Assembly (NCBI GenBank): GCA_001792895.1
Contig: MARA01000009.1
Coordinates: forward strand, 1,383,307-1,447,306
Source: Lentinus brumalis
Lineage: Eukaryota > Basidiomycota > Agaricomycetes > Polyporales > Polyporaceae
Direction: 5' to 3'
Length of the DNA stretch: 64,000 bases
Shown here: piece by piece, positions 11,935-23,988 of the stretch
How the letters are laid out: each line of letters begins with the position of its first letter
Position numbering within the stretch: position 1 is the first letter of the stretch
Position numbers and translations under genes: made by a program
The notes under the pieces: generated by a model
Database searches by the model: none
The model's input: the letters and a program-made list of their open reading frames with translations, nothing else
What the model was told of the DNA's origin: nothing

Positions 11935-12453
11935 CATGCTACTGTGCTCATGGATCCAAGGACGTGCGCTCGGGCGCGTCTACGCAAACACGACTGTGGG
12001 CATGGATCCAAGCGTACTCCTTGGATCCATGCTCACAGTCGCAGATTCGGACTCAACTCGGACGTGACCATGCTACTGTGAGCATGGATCCAAGGACGTG
12101 CGCTCGGACGCGTCTACGCGACTGTGAGCATGGATCCAAGCGTACTCCTTGGATCCATGCTCACAGTCTCAGATTCGGACTCAACTCGGACGTGACCATG
12201 CTACTGTGAGCATGGATCCAAGGACGTGCGCTCGGACGCGTCTACGCGACTGTGAGCATGGATCCAAGCGTACTCCTTGGATCCATGCTCACAGTCTCAG
12301 ATTCGGACTCAACTCGGACGCGTCCATGCTACTGTGAGCATGGATCCAAGGACGTACGCTCGGACGCGTCTACGCGACTGTGAGCATGGATCCAAGCGTA
12401 CTCCTTGGATCCATGCTCACAGTCGCACGTTCGGGCTTAACTCGGACGCGTCC
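11935..12453. repeat. Tandem array, ~128 bp unit x4, palindrome-bearing
   Basis: The anchor CATGCTACTGTG occurs at 11,935, 12,069, 12,197 and 12,325, with spacing 134, 128 and 128 bp. Each unit contains CTGTGAGCATGGATCCA in both orientations around AGCGTACTC, so each can form a hairpin. The array is inside the left inverted repeat and is the counterpart of the array at 22,820-23,810. Confidence 0.75.
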
Positions 12454-12783
12454 ATGCTCACTATTCCCAGCCGCATGTGCCATATGACGATAGGATGAAG
12501 TCCAGATGTCCCGCCGTTCATGAGTACTCATACTTCGGTCTTGTTGGTTCTGTACGTAGAATATCTCGCATGTATTCGTCTCAAGAACGATGTATTAGGC
12601 ACACGCCAAGTCTATCATATATACATTGACCAGAATATTGTGACACCGAGACCGGGGACCGTAACATGCGCGATACACGCACTCCAAGTCACAGGCGTCC
12701 GACAGACAAAAACATTTGAACGAACTACACGAGATACGAGACTTACCGATGGCGAACCTTCTTCGTTTTTCTGAAGGTAGACG

Positions 12784-15145
12784 TCAGAAGCAGAATGACG
12801 AGGTGGATGCAGATTGTACGCACGGCGCAGAAGCATGAGGCAAAGTCTTGCGGCGTTTCGCGCCTCCTGGCGCTTCAGTTGCCTTTTTGGGCTGTGCCGT
12901 CCGTGCAGTGTCCTTCGGAGTCTTCTGTGCTCGGGTTTCTCGACCGCTGCGACTCAAGGCCGCCCGAGTCTCTGCCATCCCAGCGGCCGTTCGAGCAGCT
13001 GCCGCTCGAGTCCTGGACGCTGGAGCTGCTAATGACTCGGCCGATGTCTCAGTTGCTGCCACTTGAGCCGCTGCCGTTGCGGCCACAGTTCGACTCCTGG
13101 ATGCTCGAGCTACTGGGATTGTGGCAGCTGGAGCAATAGCCTTTCGGCTTGAGCGACGCTTGGAAGGAGCCTGCGTCTCAGGTGTGTCGGCGGAGGCGTC
13201 GGGTGTGTTGGCGGAGGCGTCGGGCGTGCACTCGGAGCGTGGAATCTCGGGGAGTGGCATCTCCATGAAGAGCTGATATGCGTCCGGGTCAGATGCCGCA
13301 AAGGCGGCCATCATCTGGTCCATGGCCTCTCCGGAGAACTGCTCCATGTGGATGATCATCTGACCCTCACTGGTGAGAGGGTCGGTAGTGATGGTGACGG
13401 GCGCAGTGGTCTCCACAACGGGCGCGGTGTTCCCCGCAACGGGCGCGGTGTTCCCCGCAACGGGCGCGATGGTCTCCACAACGGGCGCGATGGTCTCCGC
13501 AACGGGCGCGATGGTCTCCGCAACGGGCGCGGTGGTCTCCGCAACGGGCGCGGTGGTCCGCACAACGGGCGCGGTGGTCTCTGCAACGGGCGCGGTGGCC
13601 CGCACAACAGGCACGGTGTTCTCAGCAACTAGTAACCCAGCCTGGTTGAGAGGCGGCTGGAAGGAGTCGGGAGACACGCCTCTGAACATGTCTTCCTGGG
13701 ACATGACTGCGAAGCCGAGGCTTGGCTCGTCCTGTTCATGTTCTGAACTAGCGCTACCCGGCGCAGTGGGGACGTCCGCCGCTGCATGAACCGGCGAGAT
13801 GGTGCTCGAGCTGGGTGGCATGACTAGCCCAACTGCGGCCGTCGGGACCTGCACATGACCGGTCAAAGTCGTGCTACTCGGGCTTGGCAGTGCCGTCTGG
13901 GAGGGCACGACACCCACGACGACAGGTACGCTACCCTGTCTTGAGGACGAGGAACTGGAAGCCTCGAGACTTCGAGCCTGCTGGACATCGCGTGCTAAAG
14001 GCCTAGCGTTAGTACCGATATAGAGCCGGATAACGAGGGACGTACGGAATACTTGTTTGGCAAACCGTCCGATGGGGACAACAAATTGCTCCTCAAAGTT
14101 CGGCATGGCTTGCGCGAAGTTGGGACCGTGTGGGTCATGACCAAAGTGAGCCCTGTACCAACGTCCCGGTCAGTGGTCTCGCCGGGTTGCAAGTCCATTA
14201 GGAAGCTCACGATATGGTTCCGATCTTCCCCTTGTCCTCGGGTACCGGGCCTGCCCCGACCACGCTGAACATCCAGCCACTTGCCGCGGACACAGGGGTC
14301 AGGAGACTCGTCAGAACCTGGGGCGTAACGTCTATCGCGCTGCCATATAGAATATGAGATTGAGCAGTGGACGAGGATGTGGATAGAGGACTTACTCTTG
14401 GAATTGCTGCGCGGAGCGTTCCGAATCCAAAGTAAGCGCGCGCCCGGTCCGGCCGGCCTTGGCGTCCTCCTTCGCCTTGCCTAGCCTCTTCTTGATGTCA
14501 CTCTTGACCGCGGTGGTTGTCTCGTCGTACGCCGCCTTGGTGCACGCCTTCACATTGTTCAGCCTCTCACCGGGAAGCAGCTTGCGGCCGAGCTCCGCCT
14601 CCATCTCTATCTTCTTGGCAACCACCGCCGGCCGCACGTCGTGCTCGTAACGGTCCTTCGAGAACATCTCCTTCGCTTGCGGCAACCGCCCGCCCTTCTT
14701 GGAGATGCCAATGGCACGAAGCAACGCCCCCAACGGGGCTGCTGTGGGACGCTGCCGGTCCTTGTTCTTGTGCCAATTGCGGAGCTGCTACGCATCGTGC
14801 CGGGACGTCAAGACCACCACAGATAACGGATGGATCCGTACTCACCTCACGCCGCTTCTTAATCGCCGCATTCAGCTGTTCGTTCTCCTGTTCGCCGAGC
14901 CTGGCACGATCGGTGTGGCCGAAGAGAAGCTTGCATTCAGACCAGAGGGCGAAGAACTCGTTGCCCATAGACTCCAGATATGCCGCAAGGTTCTTGCTCT
15001 TCTGGGCTGCCAGGTAAGCAGTTCGCGTTTCTTGCAACCAGTGCCACTGCTCGCGAGTTGTCCAGCTTTTAGATGAACCCGGCCAGTTGTCGTTTTCATA
15101 CTGCTCATCGTCCCCCAAGGAGAACTCCTGAGGGACGTCAGACAT
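12784..15145 (-). CDS. Multi-exon hypothetical protein ('D') with heptapeptide repeats, passenger of the KDZ element
   Basis: ATG at 15,145 (MSDVPQEFSLGDDEQYEND). Exons 15,145-14,846, 14,787-14,396, 14,339-14,211, 14,152-14,046 and 13,994-12,784 join in phase through 51-58 bp GT-AG introns. Splicing rebuilds AAIKKRRE|QLRNWHKNKDR, a helical region (LLPGERLNNVKACTKAAYDE), then ASGWMFSVVGAGPVPEDKGK leading to TISAHFGHDPHGPNFAQA. The C-terminal half is low complexity: about twelve APVAETT-like heptapeptides (13,380-13,630), then a basic alanine-rich tail with KRRK. A further small exon ending PKTKKVRHR is possible (stop near 12,743). The family recalls unnamed proteins near agaricomycete KDZ transposases; this is recollection, and no function is known. 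The gene appears intact and diverges from the 15,490 gene across ~345 bp. Confidence 0.6.
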
Positions 15146-15401
15146 GGAGGGTAGAGCGCGCGATGGGGGCGGGGGAGGATCCGGAGCGAGCGCGGACAGC
15201 GCGGTCGTGGCGGGCAGCCATATGAGGGCGAAGAGCCCGAGAGGTTCATGGTAACGAACTTACCCGGTCTTGCGAGCTCGGGCTCGCATCGAGGCAGCAC
15301 GTCGGGAATGGTATGCTCCCTCCTCACACGGACATCGCTTACCTCTGTTTACAGGAATCGATCACCCCCTTCACCGGACATCCGGCATCCGTCCAGCTGC
15401 C

Positions 15402-15408
15402 TATAAAG
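15402..15408 (+). promoter_or_regulatory. TATA box of the 15,490 gene
   Basis: TATAAAG at 15,402-15,408, 82-88 bp upstream of the chosen ATG, followed by a pyrimidine-rich stretch typical of fungal promoters. Confidence 0.5.
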
Positions 15409-15489
15409 ATCGCCACGTCTTGCTCGTATCCCTCATCCCCTCGTCTCTCCTTCCCTCTCTCCCTAGTCTTCCACTCTTTGCAATCTCTC

Positions 15490-16701
15490 ATGCACTCGCA
15501 CCCTGGTCAGCCCCTTGAGGGCGCGGCAGGCTCATCTGCCGCGTCCTCAAGCGCGATGCCCGGAGGCTTGGTCAACGATGATGGTGTCGAGGGTAAGTTG
15601 CGTGCATGCGGCCGGCGATCGGGAGGCTAACAAGCATGTTGCTGTCTCAGATACCCGCTCCGTCCCTTTCATACGCTGCTGGGAGTGTTACCGCGGGGCT
15701 ACCGGAGGTAAGCCGTGCCCGATGTCAATTTCCACCTGCCCTGTTCGCTGACGCGCCCTCTGCAGCCCATATCTGTCACCACCGCGCGGCGGCGCTCGTC
15801 GATAACCCGGTCTTCGGAGAGCCCACCTCGGATGAGGAGCGCGAAGAGGCCAGCATCGAAGACGACCTGTCCTCGATCGGAGACACATCCTCTATCGGGA
15901 ACGCTTCCTCTCGTGGGCCCCTCGCGCAGGAGTGGGTCAACGTGACCTCTCAGGGTGCCGTCCTCCTGGGCGATGCCATGGCCGCTGCCCCGCCTGTTGG
16001 GAGCCTCCTCCCGGCTCTCCCTCGCTTTAACCCACAGGCCGCCGCTCCTCTTGCCGTCGCTCAGCCCATCGCTCCCCTTGCCGCTGTTCAGCCCGTCGCT
16101 CAAGCCGCCGTTCAGCCCGCCGCCGCTCAGCCCGCCGCCGTTCAGCCTGTCGCTGCTCAGCCCGTCGCTGTTCAGCCCGTCGCTCAAGCTGCCGTTCAGC
16201 CCGCCGCTGTTCAGCCTGCCGCTGTTCAGCCCGCTGCCATTCAGCCCGTCGCCGTTCAGCCCGTCGCCCAAGCCGCCGCTGTTCAGCCCGCCGCCGTTCA
16301 GCCCGCCGCTGTTCAGCCCGCTGCCGTTCAGCCTGCTGCCGTTCAGCCCGCCGCCGTTCAACCCGCTGCTGCTCTGCCCGGGCTGCTCACGCGTGCCGCC
16401 GTGGATGCTGTATTGGCAACCCAGGACATTGTTGCTCACTATGACCCCAATGATCCCACGTACACAGGGCACTGGTACGTGGTTACCCGAGGCCGGACCG
16501 TGGGGGTCTTCCGCGACCAGTAAGTCTGCAACTGTTGTGCAGCGGACCGATGCTAATCAGCCTATCAGGTACCCTGCCAGCACCTCGACGCTGGGTTTCA
16601 GTGGCCAAAACTGGACCCGCAAGAGGCCGTACGACAATGCGGTCCAGGCGTTCTACCGCTGTGCAATGATAGGCGGCGTCACCGACCAGCCCGCGGTGTA
16701 G
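15490..16701 (+). CDS. Repeat-rich protein with C-terminal RNase H1 N-terminal/viroplasmin-like domain ('B')
   Basis: ATG at 15,490. Exons 15,490-15,592, 15,651-15,707, 15,766-16,519 and 16,569-16,701 join in phase to give 348 residues. The N-terminal part has FIRCWECYRG (exon 2). Next is an acidic serine-rich stretch, then a long low-complexity region of AVQPAA/AVQPVA pentapeptides (16,020-16,380). The C-terminus reads GHWYVVTRGRTVGVFRDQ, spliced to YPASTSTLGFSGQNWTRKRP, the pattern of the small domain shared by RNase H1 N-termini and viroplasmin-like fungal proteins, which binds hybrid or double-stranded nucleic acid. No RNase H catalytic domain is present. It is probably a passenger of the KDZ element, divergent from the neighbouring minus-strand gene. 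Domain assignment is by motif only. Confidence 0.65.
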
Positions 16702-16836
16702 ATCTTTCCTTATCTTTCCGTATCCGTAGCAGCTTTTGCCTAAACGTAGCATAGCGGGGCGGCTGTCCTTTCTTGGAGTCTGGTATGCGTGTATGGAGAG
16801 GTCGTGTTTGTGTCATGTGTTTCCGTGCATCCTGCG

Positions 16837-16846
16837 TATATATATT
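16837..16846 (+). promoter_or_regulatory. TATA-like element of the 16,893 gene
   Basis: TATATATATT at 16,837-16,846, about 50 bp upstream of the ATG and 136 bp after the preceding stop codon. Confidence 0.4.
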
Positions 16847-16892
16847 GTGCTCGTCCAATGCGTCCGGGTGCAGCGTCCCCCGCCCTACCGCC

Positions 16893-17680
16893 ATGGCTCG
16901 CCGTACGAAGTACTTCACCAAGGAGGCACGACTAGCCGCCAAACGCGCCCAGCATGCTAAGTACTCGAGATCCGATCTGTACAGCGCGATCAATGACATC
17001 ATGTCGATCTGTGCTGATCCCACCGCAGAGGCAGAGCCGCTCAAGCGCGTTACCTCTCCAAGCAGCGCACTCAACCACCTCCTCCTCCTGCTATTGCCAC
17101 TCGGGTACTCTTCGACATCCCGGACGCCATGCTCGCGCGGGCCAAGAACTACAAGCCCGTCTCAGCGTCGTACAAGTATGACTACGGTCCTGATCTCGGG
17201 CTGCGCCACCAGCCGTACAGGTTCACTAGTATCCCTGATGCCGAGACACTCGCTATGCTGGAAGAAGATGGCGACGAGTCGCTAGACCTCAAGCTTCACA
17301 CGCTGCAGAGCCGGTGGCTCTGTGCAGAGGGAGCATCTCGCTTCAAGGAGTGGTCTGGGAGCGATAAGGACGGAGGGGATATTGTGGAGGCTGGGATCAT
17401 GGAATTGGAGGAACGCATTCGTGCGTGGAAGGTTGTGGCAGCAAGCGAGCGATGGACCAAACTCGGAGCGCTATTGCGTGACATATACCTGGACTGGGGA
17501 GCGAAGCGAGTGGTTTGGCTGGCGGAGGAGCTAGAGATTCGGCAGAAGGGCATTGAAGTGTACGTTGCAGCTTTCCCCGAGCTTCCCCCTCAAGTCTTGC
17601 ACCGTACGAACACGAAGTACCTCGACGATACTGTGAACATAGAGGAGGAGGATGATTTGTTCTCAGAGAATTATCGGTGA
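16893..17680 (+). CDS. Small hypothetical protein ('C'), passenger of the KDZ element
   Basis: ATG at 16,893 opens MARRTKYFTKEARLAAKRAQ, a strongly basic N-terminus. A second stretch in another frame reads ARYLSKQRTQPPPPPA then TRVLFDIPDAMLARAKNY and continues with helical, charged sequence to a stop at 17,678-17,680. The frame changes between about 17,028 and 17,075. CAG at 17,026-17,028 could be an acceptor, but no strong donor is visible, so either an intron with a weak donor or a one-base change is needed. The organisation recalls basic small proteins of agaricomycete transposon neighbourhoods; function unknown. Confidence 0.5.
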
Positions 17681-17689
17681 TACTAGTAC

Positions 17690-18590
17690 TATACATTCTC
17701 GCCACCTCGGACTCGCCGACTTGCTCCCTATGCAATCCCTGAGTATCCATCCTTCCATATCATGCCCGCCATGTAATGACCATGTTCAGCTCGAGCTACT
17801 GCATCTATACTACTCAGCAAGCATGTATGGCATGCCGATGACCCAACACGCCCATTAGAAATGGCCTCGATGCCCCAGGAAGTGTTCAGCGACATTTCCT
17901 ATGTTTTCTCCTGCATGAGGACACCCATAGCGGCCTCCTGATTGGCTGAGAGGCCCCGGCGTCTAGCGGTCGAGCCCAGCGCCTCTGAGTGCCTGCCTGG
18001 AGGATGTGCTCTCCATCTCCGCATCCTCCATCGGTCTTCTATGCTTTCGACGCGTTCGACGCGTCGAAACGCGTCTGTGACACTGTCAAGACTGTATGCG
18101 TGTACCCAAGAGCTCCTCAGTGGCCCTATACCCCGCACTTTGACGCGATTGACGCGTCCAGACGCGTCCAAGACTGCTCTTCCCTCCTGCTCGGCGCCTC
18201 AACATTGTACGCTTCTACATCCCAGATCCTCTACGTCTTGGCTCGCCTACACTTTGAAGAGAACCACGGGCCGCATACCGCGTGGATAGCTTAACGTCGA
18301 GGTTTCTTGGTGACAGGAGGCAGGGACCTTAGGTGAGTCTTCCTGCCGTTGCTATAGTAGGCCACGCACATCAGTCTGCCCACATTGCGAGGGACTTTGT
18401 CGGTGAAAGATAGACCTCACAAGTGCGCGGCTGAGTGTTCGCCCGCTCTCTGTTTCTCCATCCAAGCATCGCAGATCTTGGTTGCACAAGCATCCTCGGG
18501 CCGTGTGCGGGGTCCCTGCCTCGCCCATAACCACCATAAATGAGACTCTGACATGACCGATGTCTGCCAGGCCAACCCTCCTCTTAAGCA
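17690..18590. other. Intergenic spacer before the KDZ gene
   Basis: About 900 bp without a supported gene. It contains short palindromic clusters around GACGCGTC (18,050-18,075 and 18,140-18,170). Nothing else recognisable. Confidence 0.3.
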
Positions 18591-18652
18591 TTATGGGTCC
18601 GCGCAGCAACATCAAGCGACTCGTCGCTCTCATCCCCTCCCTCATCCGCAAA

Positions 18653-21600
18653 ATGGGCAAGCGTAGAGCAAAGAACGTCACGCGCCACCACGTCAACCTC
18701 GGCTCCTCCGATGACCCCAGCAGTGCGGACGAGGGAGACGAGCCTCGCACTGAACCCCATCGTCATGTCGCCTACAGTTTCACGCCCGACAACGTCACCC
18801 GCCGCACCACATATGTCCCCCTCCCTGTGACCGCCCCCCAGAAACGCGCTCGGCTCTCTCCCCTTCCCTCCGATGACTTACCGACACCCGCAGAGGACAG
18901 CGACATCGACCTGCAAGAAGACCTTGACCTGAACTACCTGTACAACCGCATCGAGCACCTTGCAACGGACTCCGCCCCACGCAGGCGCACTGCCGGGGTA
19001 CGTTTTACTAGCCTGTCATCTGTACGCAGCGCTGACATGTCCGTGTAGGACCGTCCCATTCTTGTATGGCGCAGCAAGGTGCAAGACTACCTCGATGAAC
19101 TCCTGCGCCTCGAGGGTCGTGGGGACTTCACCACCTCGACATGCCCGCGGTGCGCTGGCAACATCTCACTACCCGAGGACATGGGATATCGCTGCGAAGA
19201 CTGCGAAGACTGCGCGCTCTATTGCGCAGCTTGCACCAAAGCCCGGCACACGCAGGACCCGCTACACCGGGTACATGTACGTAAACTCCACTCCGCGGGC
19301 CGATACGCATACTCACAAATACTACAACAGAGATGGACCGGTTCCCATTTCGAAAAGGTCACTCTGAAGTCCCTTGGAGTACGCATCCAGCTCGGGCATC
19401 GGGCCGGAGATGTGTGCTACAACCCGCTCCGTGCATCCATGGACGCGTTCGTCGTGCTCGACTTGCACGGCATCCACGAAGTTGGCCTCAACTTCTGTGG
19501 ATGCGAGAGCGCGATGCCCACCGTTGCGCAGCTGATGCGCCACCGTCTGTATCCAGCCACTTCCACGGACCCCCAATCGGCGGCAACGTTCCGACTCCTG
19601 GAGACCTTCCATCTACTCTCCGGGCAGTCCAAGATATCTGCGTTCGAGTTCTACTCAACGTTAGCGCGGAAGTCCGACAATACTGGCACGCAGCCGCCTA
19701 GGGTAAGTCTGTTTATTGATCCAATCATGTTCGTTCTGATGCGCGCCACACAGGATCGCTACCCTGCCTTCCTACACATGATCCGGCAGTGGCGCTACCT
19801 CAAGATGCTCAAAAGGGGTGGCCGTGGTAATGTTCCTGGCGGAGCGTTCAACGTGCCCCAGGGCAGTTGCGCCGTGGAATGTCCGGCGTGCCCGCATCCC
19901 GGCAAGAACCTGCCCGAAGACTGGAAGTCCGCCCCTGCTGAGCGAAGGTGCGTACCTCGAGCCGCTCACCTCTTCTCCGTCCCGCTGATCCGGCTCCTTA
20001 GTTGGTTGTATAAGCTATACCTTGCGATTGACGCGAACTTCCGCCTCAAGCGGAAGAAGGTGTCCTCCGATGACGTGGATCCCGACCTCAACAGCGGCTG
20101 CGCCTACTTCGTGGAGGAGAGCGGGTACAAAGCTCACCTTACAGAATGGGATGCTGACAACCCAAGAGAGCCCGGCGAGTGCAACACACACGACGCCATC
20201 AAGCTGGCCAACATCAAAGGAGCTGCAGGCTTGGCGGCCACTGGCTTGGCAACGGTGGACTGCAGCCGGCACGACATGAAGCGTCCCTGCTCGATGGGGG
20301 ATCTGCAGAAGGGTGAGAGGTACGTGATTCTTTGTTTCATATTCTTTGACGCGTACTGATGGATGTGTAACATAGACAGGTGAATGTGGACTACATGTTG
20401 AACTCGAGCCTGTCACACAATGCGCCCACCCTCATCTCAGTTTCTTACGATGTCGCGTGCATCTACTCCGTCCGGGCGCCCATCCGATGGACGAAGTATG
20501 GGTACGATACATTCACGAACCGCGTCATCACATGGTCGGTACCGATGTTTCACCTCAACGCACACCGCGAGCGCTGTCGCTCCGTCTTTTCTCCGTACCT
20601 CCTCCTCTGCTCAGGGAGGCTCAACGGAGAGGGGGTAGAGCGACGCTGGGCGATGAGCAATGGTTACGCGCCCTCTACAAGGGAGATGGGGCCTGGATCG
20701 CGTCGCGATATGCTGGATGACGTGTTCGGTGACCAAAATTGGGCCAAAGTCACTAAGCTCGGTATGCTATCCGGCTTTCCTTCTTCGTCGGTATTGCATG
20801 CTCACGCAGCACACGCAGCGTCCATACTCCTGACGCGCATCAAGGTCGCGGTGGTCGAGCGCTCAAAGCACGTCCCTGCTCTGCAAGCCTTCACGGAGTC
20901 TCTGCCTACTGACACCGTCCAGGAGTGGACGAACATGGTGACTACATGGGACCTTGCACCGAGAACCGCCCCTAATCCATATGAATACCACCGATCACGT
21001 AAGTATGTCACTCTCGGCAGCTCTCTTATCACTGACATGGCCACAACAGATGTCAGTGTGCCCGCTGTCCGTCTGGAGCTCGCGGAAGAAGACGCCACAG
21101 CCATCCGTGAGGGCAGGGCTGCCGCTCTGCACCTGTCTTACTCCTCGAGCACCTTGCTCGTCGTAGGCATGGAGATCGAGGACCAGCAGTATGTACAAGC
21201 AGCGCCATGTATTACTCCCTCTAACGCTCGTTTTGTGATCTAGGCGCAAGCTCACTGATGACGTCGACTCGCTCGGTGGCCACCCTACTGACCTACAGCG
21301 TGCGAAGCTGCTTGAGCGTCAGAACGCGCTCCAGCGCCGCATTGATGGGTGGCGCACCATCCAGCAACTTTTCATGCCGGCAGTCACGACACTCATCGCT
21401 CAGTCGGCCTCTGTCGACGACTCACCCCTACCTCAAAAACTCCCCCTCTATCTCCCGTCCGCTGCATGCGTCCAAGTAGTTGTCCCTCGCTTGCTCCTTG
21501 AACAGGAGTGGCGCTTGCGACACGCCCAAGCGTTCGACGCGCTCACTGACCTCCGCGGCCACCTTGAAGTCCGCGCCTACATCTATCACTACAAGGATCA

Positions 21601-22421
21601 ACATGTGCGCGGGCAGCGGGATGGGTTGCGGTCGCACGACATTGTGCATGGTATCGACAACAAGATCAAGATCGACAAATTACGCTACCGCGCCGCGTAC
21701 GCATCCCTGACGACTCTTGCCGCCGCTCTCGCCAAGTTTGACTGGCGCGGTATGCTGCAGCCACTGCACGAGGCCGACATCCGGCACATCTCGGTGGGGG
21801 ATGGCAGCGGCTCCGAGGGACGCAAGGAGATCTCCTGGATCTGGAAAGCCGGCGGCACAGATGACAATCTCACCAGTGAGCGGGCCAGCGCCAACTTGCA
21901 GGAAGGTGTGTATGTCCGGACGTGTCGGAAGTTCACTTAACTGACTTTGTTACATGTCAGGACTTCGAGTCGAATGGTGCAAAGCCCGCGCTCGTGCCAT
22001 GCGATGGACTGAAGAGGTCGAGCTCCTACAAGAGGAGATGCGGAGGACCCAGGAGTATCACACCTGGTGTGCCTCGTGGTGGGAGAAGCATGTGGGGCGG
22101 AATCTGCATCGCCGGGCCGGATTCAACGAGGGAACGGACGCATACGCTCACCGCCAGGCAGCAATCCGGCGCCAGATGCGCGACTACTGCAAGAATGCCT
22201 GGACCTATGTCCGCGCTTGGGTGTGCCTGGGTCAGGCCCCTGAGGACGACTTAGGACAGGAGGCAGCGGCCGTCGAGGACATCTGCGACGACGCTGATGA
22301 CCGGCCATCATTGTCCGCTGCCACGGCGAGCTCCTTAGATACCCTGCAGGCCGCCATGCAGTACGGCATGGACCTGACCGATGTCATGGACGCTGAGTTG
22401 GCTTTGGAGGACTTTGATTAG
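18653..22421 (+). CDS. KDZ-family transposase with CxC2 cysteine cluster
   Basis: Eight exons: 18,653-18,997, 19,049-19,702, 19,754-19,947, 20,002-20,319, 20,376-20,998, 21,050-21,188, 21,244-21,905 and 21,961-22,421. They join in phase to give 1,131 residues. In-frame ATGs at 18,593 and 18,560 are alternatives; I chose 18,653 because MGKRRAKN starts a typical basic N-terminus. A CxC2 zinc-binding cluster spans about residues 147-190 (CPRC, CEDCEDC, CAAC, two His). The core has RQWRYLKMLKRGGRG, AIDANFRLKRK (D408), SYDVAC (D529) and GEGVERRW (E592), the likely DDE triad, plus STREMGPGSR and a C-terminal RVEWCKARARAMRW helix. Length and all expected motifs are present without stops or frameshifts. 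It would catalyse cut-and-paste transposition in the nucleus, presumably of the surrounding element. Confidence 0.9.
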
Positions 22422-22819
22422 ACGAATGTAGAGTTCTCTCGTGCTGTAGTATTCTTGTACAGTAGACTGCTTGTATGTACAGTTGCACTTTTGTCGTTCT
22501 CCCCGCATACACCTATTTTTCCCGACTAGCCGTGTGCGTCAATATGGACTGATTGGTCCATTAAGGGAAGGACCGACGGTAAGTAAGTACGTACGTTATC
22601 TTTGCATTGCATTCTGCTCCTCGAGCGCCCGGAACAGGTCTCGCCGGCGCCGACCACGTAACCTTGCAAGCCATCACGTCCCGTCCTTTGCTATTCTCAG
22701 TGGAGTACAGGGTCTTATATGTTCTGTTCTGCACGCTGACGCCTTCTGTAGGACAAACCAAGGGCAATCTTGCTCGCGGCAGCATAAGTACTAAGTAGGT
22801 ACGTACTTATGACTCGACA

Positions 22820-23810
22820 GCCACTGGGCACTGTAGCAATGGAACCAACGATGTCCGTTGGTTCCATCGTTACAGTCTGCAGGACGCAGAAAGACATCAT
22901 CGTGCTGCGGCTGGACTGTCCCGATGGATCCAAAGACGGGTGGTTGGGTCCATGCTTACAGTCTGCAGGTGCCGCCGCTCCATTAGGCAGGACAGGTGAT
23001 AGTGCAGCTGTAGCGATGGAACCAGCGGACGCGCGTTGGGTCCATCCTTACAGTCTGCGGGTACCGCCGCTTCATTGGACAAGCAGCGTCCGGGACGCGC
23101 CAGCTGCGGACGGACTGTAGCGATGGAACCAGCAGACGTGCGTTGGGTCCATCCTTACAGTTCGCGGGTGCCGCCGCTTCATTGGACAAGCGGCGTACGG
23201 GACGCACCGGCCGCGGACTGTAGCGATGGAACCAGCGGACGTGCGTTGGGTCCATCCTTACAGTTCGCGGGTGCCGCCGCTTCATTGGACAAGCGGCGTA
23301 CGGGACGCACCGGCCGCGGACTGTAGCGATGGAACCAGCGGACGTGCGTTGGGTCCATCCTTACAGTTCGCGGGTGCCGCCGCTTCATCGGACAAGCAGT
23401 GTACGGGACGCGCCGGCCGCGGACTGTAGCGATGGAACCAGCGGACGTGCGTTGGATCCATCTTTACAGTCCGGCGGCGGGTATGGCTGCTTGAGTGGGT
23501 GGTGCGATGCGTCACACGGTAGCGGGACCGTAGCAGTGGAACTAGCGGGTGTTTCGTCGGTCTGTTGCAGCAGTGTACTCACACAATCTATGTCCAGCAG
23601 AACTGCACAGGCTGACAGGGTGTGTGCAGATGCGCAGTCATCTGGGAACTGCCGTCCCTGTGAGACCAGACTGTAATGATGGAACCAACGGTCTGTCGTC
23701 GGTTCCATCTTTACAGTCTGCAGGAGCGCGGGGATACGTCACGCGGAAGCTGGACTGTAGTGATGGAACCAGCAAGCATGTCGCTGGTTCCATCGCTACA
23801 GTGCGCGAGG
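22820..23810. repeat. Subterminal palindrome array, ~103 bp unit
   Basis: TAGCGATGGA-type palindrome starts occur at 23,011, 23,118, 23,221, 23,324 and 23,427 (spacing 107, 103, 103, 103), with single related hairpins near 22,825, 22,915, 23,668 and 23,755. Each hairpin is CTGTAGCGATGGAACCA...GGTTCCATC.TTACAG, and units also share TTCATTGGACAAGC. No gene is supported here. Confidence 0.75.
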
Positions 23811-23988
23811 GCGCCGAGCTCATTGGGCAGGGTCGGGCCTGGCCGTCTCACCTGAGGCTCACTGGCCCGAATGCTAATCCTCCGCTTGTGCCGCTCCTTT
23901 GACAGCATCGCACAAGCATGCCCATAAGTAAAGATAAGCACGAGTAGTGGACAGCCGGCCGGCTGCGACGATCAGGAAGACGGTCGAG

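Noticed and set aside
15699..16472. Minus-strand frame made of GLNGGGLNGSGLN repeats
   Set aside because: It is the antisense shadow of the pentapeptide repeat of the plus-strand gene, which has consistent introns and a recognisable C-terminal domain.
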